Source of the DNA: JAAUTG01 sp964458705 | GTDB taxonomy: Bacteria > Bacteroidota > Bacteroidia > Chitinophagales > Saprospiraceae | NCBI GenBank assembly: GCA_964458705.1 | Contig: CAYWKD010000020.1 | Location: 1 to 64,000 of the forward strand | Reading direction: 5' to 3' | Length of the DNA: 64,000 nucleotides | Shown: positions 61,120-64,000 of the stretch, piece by piece | Numbering within the stretch: the stretch's first letter is position 1 | How the letters are laid out: each line of letters starts with the position of its first letter | The notes under the pieces: model-generated | Databases searched by the model: none | Told to the model about the DNA's origin: nothing | The model's input: the letters and a program-made list of their open reading frames with translations, nothing else | Translations under genes and position numbers: made by a program

Positions 61120-63576
61120 TTATTTTAAATAATTTCCGATGGTAATAATTTCGGCGAATACACCTGCCGCTGTAACCTCAGCTCCTGCACCAGGGCCTCT
61201 CACTACTAGTGGCGTTTCTTTGTATCGCTCCGTAGTGAAAATAATCATATTATCACTGCCATTCAGATTGTAGAAAGGATGGCTAGCATCATAACTCTTG
61301 AGACCAATTAAACCTTTACCACCTTGAATTTGTGCTACTGCTCTCAATACTTTGCCTTCAGTAGCTGCTTGACTACGCCATTGTTCATACTGGACATCAT
61401 TGGCTTGGAGTTCTTCAAAAAAAGCATCAACCGTTGGTGCATTAATAGCTTCGTCGGATAAGATAGGTTGAATGGTAACATCTTCCTCTTCTAGTGGAAA
61501 CCCAGCTTCTCGTGCTAGAATGATGAGTTTACGACGCATATCTTTTCCACTCAAATCTTCTCTTGGATCAGGTTCTGTAAATCCCTGCTTCTGTGCTTCT
61601 TTCACGATCGAGCTGAAAGCAATACCCAATTTAAAATTATTGAAAATAAAAGACAACGAACCCGAAATGACACCTTCTATTTTCAGAATGCGATCACCGC
61701 TATAAATCAAATCGTTGAGGGTAGAAATAACAGGTAAGCCTGCACCTACATTCGTTTCGTAGAGAAAGTGAACGCCTCGACGTTGAGCAATTTCTTTCAA
61801 TCGTCTATACTGAGCAAAAGAAGAAGAAACCGCAATCTTATTAGGCGTAGAAATAGAAATACTACTATCCAAAATAGCTGCGTAATGTTTAGGTAATTCA
61901 GCACTAGCCGTATTATCGACGAAAATAGTGTTGGAAAGATTTAGCTGCTGCATTCGCTCCACATAGTTCACCATACTCATCGTTTCATCAGCACTTTCAA
62001 GCAATTCACGCCAGCTATCTAAGTCAATACCATTTTGGTCAAACAGCATTTTTTTGGAATTTGCCAGTCCTACCACTCGAACGTCAAGGCTGCGCTTTGA
62101 TTTTAAAAACTCTTGCTGAGTACGGATTTGCTCCAGTAATGTACTGCCAATCAACCCAATACCCACAACGAACAAGTGTAGTTCTTTTCTATCCGAGAGA
62201 AAAAAGGCTTCGTGAAGTGCATTGAGGGCTTTCTTCTCATTCGAGCGATTAATAACAACTGATATATTCAACTCTGAAGAGCCTTGTGCGATAGCAACTG
62301 CATTAATCCCGTTTTTACCCATTGCATCAAACATCCGACCTGCTATTCCTGGCTGATAGCGCATATTTGCTCCAATGATAGCTACTACCGAAAGCTCTTT
62401 TTCCACTTTTACAGGATTCACAATACCCATTTGCATTTCATATTCAAAAGCTGCTGCAACGGTATCTTTAGCTAGTTTTGCATTTTTCGGATTCACCGCA
62501 AAACTAATCGAATGTTCCGAAGAACCTTGCGTGATGAGAATTATGTTAATCTTGTGCTGTGCCAGTGCAGCGAACAATCGAGCAGCAATACCAGGCACAC
62601 CAAATAGTCCTCCTCCTGAGAGTGTTAATAGGGCAATATCATCAATAGAAGAAATCCCTTTTACAGCTTTGTCATTTGGGTCGTAGGCATCAGAAATATA
62701 AGTCCCAGAAAAAGAAGGATTGAAAGTGTTTTTGATATAAATAGGGATACGTTTTTGGAGAGCAGGTTGCAAAGTTGGCGGGTAAATGACTTTTGCGCCG
62801 AAATGTGACATCTCCATCGCCTCTGCGTAAGTCATGGTGGGAATAGTAAAAGCACGTTTTACTTTTCTTGGATCGCAGGTCAAGACACCATCCACATCTG
62901 TCCAAATTTCAATTTGTTCTGCACCCAAGCCCGCTCCTAGTAGCGAAGCTGTGTAGTCAGAACCTCCACGCCCTAGCGTTGTTGTTAAGCCTCCTCTTGC
63001 AGTAGCAATGAAGCCCGTTACAATTTGAATGTCTTTATGCTCTTTATAATAATTTTGAATTTTTTTATAAGTTAGTTCAAAGTCAACATTAGCAGAACCA
63101 AATTTCTTATCGGTTTTAATAATTTTTCGAGCATCTAGATAGCTAGCTGGCACGCCGTTATCACGTAAAGCATGAGCAATAATAAAAGCAGAATTACGCT
63201 CTCCAAAGCTCAGAACATAGTCCATTGTGCGCGGTGAAGCCTCTCGAACTAAGAAGATTCCGTACAACAAATTCTTTAATACGCCGTGGTTTTCTTCCAA
63301 AACAGGCAACACTTCATCCAACAGTGGGCGACTAATCAGTTGGTGTGCTGCCTCAAAATATCTACTATGAAAAGCCTCAAAAATAGCTTCGTACTCAATC
63401 TCCCCTTTTGCTGCCAGAGCACTCATTTCAATTAAAGCATCAGTGATACCTCCAAATGCAGAAAAGACGACTGTAAATTGCTCCCCTCGCTCATAGTAAT
63501 CTCGCAGTATATTAATGACGCCCTCTATTCGTTCAGGCTTGGCTACGGATGAACCACCAAATTTTAAGACTTTCAT
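61120..63576 (-). CDS. thrA: Bifunctional aspartokinase / homoserine dehydrogenase I
   Basis: The first and third steps of threonine/methionine synthesis in one chain. The aspartokinase part is about residues 1-280 (KFGGSSVAKPERIEGV, GRGGSDYTASLLGAGLGAE), two ACT domains follow (SIDDIALLTLSGGGLFGVPG, IIGANMRYQPGIAGRM), and the homoserine dehydrogenase part is about residues 460-818 (FVVGIGLIGSTLLEQIR, GAGLPVISTLNDLI, EPDPREDLSGKDMRRKL). It is 818 residues, normal for ThrA. Both catalytic parts are intact and the ACT domains suggest feedback by threonine. galK lies 69 nt downstream. A TAnnTTTG-like -7 element is 22 nt upstream. Confidence 0.96.
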   Translation of the reverse strand: MKVLKFGGSSVAKPERIEGVINILRDYYERGEQFTVVFSAFGGITDALIEMSALAAKGEIEYEAIFEAFHSRYFEAAHQLISRPLLDEVLPVLEENHGVLKNLLYGIFLVREASPRTMDYVLSFGERNSAFIIAHALRDNGVPASYLDARKIIKTDKKFGSANVDFELTYKKIQNYYKEHKDIQIVTGFIATARGGLTTTLGRGGSDYTASLLGAGLGAEQIEIWTDVDGVLTCDPRKVKRAFTIPTMTYAEAMEMSHFGAKVIYPPTLQPALQKRIPIYIKNTFNPSFSGTYISDAYDPNDKAVKGISSIDDIALLTLSGGGLFGVPGIAARLFAALAQHKINIILITQGSSEHSISFAVNPKNAKLAKDTVAAAFEYEMQMGIVNPVKVEKELSVVAIIGANMRYQPGIAGRMFDAMGKNGINAVAIAQGSSELNISVVINRSNEKKALNALHEAFFLSDRKELHLFVVGIGLIGSTLLEQIRTQQEFLKSKRSLDVRVVGLANSKKMLFDQNGIDLDSWRELLESADETMSMVNYVERMQQLNLSNTIFVDNTASAELPKHYAAILDSSISISTPNKIAVSSSFAQYRRLKEIAQRRGVHFLYETNVGAGLPVISTLNDLIYSGDRILKIEGVISGSLSFIFNNFKLGIAFSSIVKEAQKQGFTEPDPREDLSGKDMRRKLIILAREAGFPLEEEDVTIQPILSDEAINAPTVDAFFEELQANDVQYEQWRSQAATEGKVLRAVAQIQGGKGLIGLKSYDASHPFYNLNGSDNMIIFTTERYKETPLVVRGPGAGAEVTAAGVFAEIITIGNYLK

Positions 63577-63598
63577 TTATCAGATATATTTGAGCACA

Positions 63599-63606
63599 CA
63601 AATGTA
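63599..63606 (-). promoter_or_regulatory. Possible -7 element of thrA
   Basis: On the minus strand TACATTTG matches TAnnTTTG, 22 nt before the thrA ATG; the nearest TTG is 27 nt away, longer than ideal. Confidence 0.35.
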
Positions 63607-64000
63607 TTGAGTATTGGATAGATAAGTGAGTACCAATGAAAAAAAAACCAAGCTCTTTTACGGAGTAGAAAAGAGGATTCACTCGCATTTTATGTCGCCA
63701 TCTGCTCCCTTTGATATCTTGTAAAATATATATTATTGGATTAGAAGTGCCAATTTTTTTTAAATCAGCTCAATATTAAAGTTGTTGCACATTATTCATA
63801 AGTTGATCTAACTTTTACTCAATGAATAGTACCTTCTACCCAGTTTATTCGTCATTTAGTAAATGATCATCAATGCTAGTAAGCAGAATCTAGCTATTTC
63901 GTTTATTACAAGTAGAATTTGGTATGCTTTCAAAGTTGCGCTGCACCTACTTTATGTTTAACTTGCAGTTCATTTTTTCCAGCTTAGCAAACTACCTTCA
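63607..64000. other. Gene-free AT-rich region at the window end
   Basis: About 390 bases beyond the thrA promoter contain no open frame over 15 codons with protein-like character and no tRNA or clear hairpin. It presumably runs into regulatory sequence of a gene outside the window. Confidence 0.4.

Overview
The window looks like a draft scaffold from a Bacteroidota genome, most likely a Saprospiria-type (Saprospiraceae-like) environmental bacterium. The evidence is low GC, few Shine-Dalgarno sites, promoter elements of the Bacteroidota form TTG / TAnnTTTG, CarboxypepD_reg TonB-dependent receptors, a type IX secretion (T9SS) C-terminal sorting domain, a Rho factor with a long charged insertion, Mpl, HemJ and WG-repeat proteins. 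Family-level placement is inference. A run of exactly 100 N (36141-36240) marks an assembly gap. I see no tRNA, rRNA, CRISPR array, insertion sequence, prophage or integrase; this is mostly chromosomal core and lineage-specific genes.

Region by region. 1-9000: the end of a TSUP/TauE-type exporter, the inorganic-carbon pump pair dabB-dabA with a 59-codon unannotated ORF upstream, the murein-recycling ligase mpl, a 54-residue lipoprotein, pdhA and an envelope protein with a degenerate start. 9200-14650: a plus-strand run purK, aroB, class A penicillin-binding protein and a small membrane protein. 14684-20062: a sulfotransferase, an Oar-like TonB-dependent receptor with a clear promoter and terminator, and cmk, whose promoter overlaps that terminator. 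20210-28506: an 11-repeat T9SS cargo protein, then a minus-strand receptor / Omp28-like lipoprotein / M15 peptidase unit.

28658-35787: D-lactate dehydrogenase, dnaK, and a minus-strand series of Uma2, ThuA-like lipoprotein, two thioredoxin-fold proteins and an unknown. 35986-45739: WG-repeat protein (interrupted by the gap), M28 peptidase, purE, an orphan response regulator beside hemJ, a membrane-anchored fibronectin-like module, a double-OmpA-domain protein paired with a coiled-coil/helix-hairpin-helix membrane protein, and an S9 peptidase. 45831-54195: a UPF1-like helicase, an ABC exporter, rho with a long leader, an orphan LytS/YehU-type histidine kinase, an esterase and a glycine-rich membrane protein. 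54230-57414: an aldehyde dehydrogenase / DUF779 / AraC module. 57439-63576: a DUF2779 nuclease-like protein, a papain-like protein that has lost its catalytic Cys and His, galK and thrA.

Functionally, purK and purE together supply the two-step AIR carboxylation although they lie about 29 kb apart; mpl and the class A PBP serve murein; dabAB would raise bicarbonate for anaplerosis. The least explained items are the papain-like pseudoenzyme, the 11-repeat secreted protein, the double OmpA/coiled-coil pair, and the small ORF upstream of dabB.
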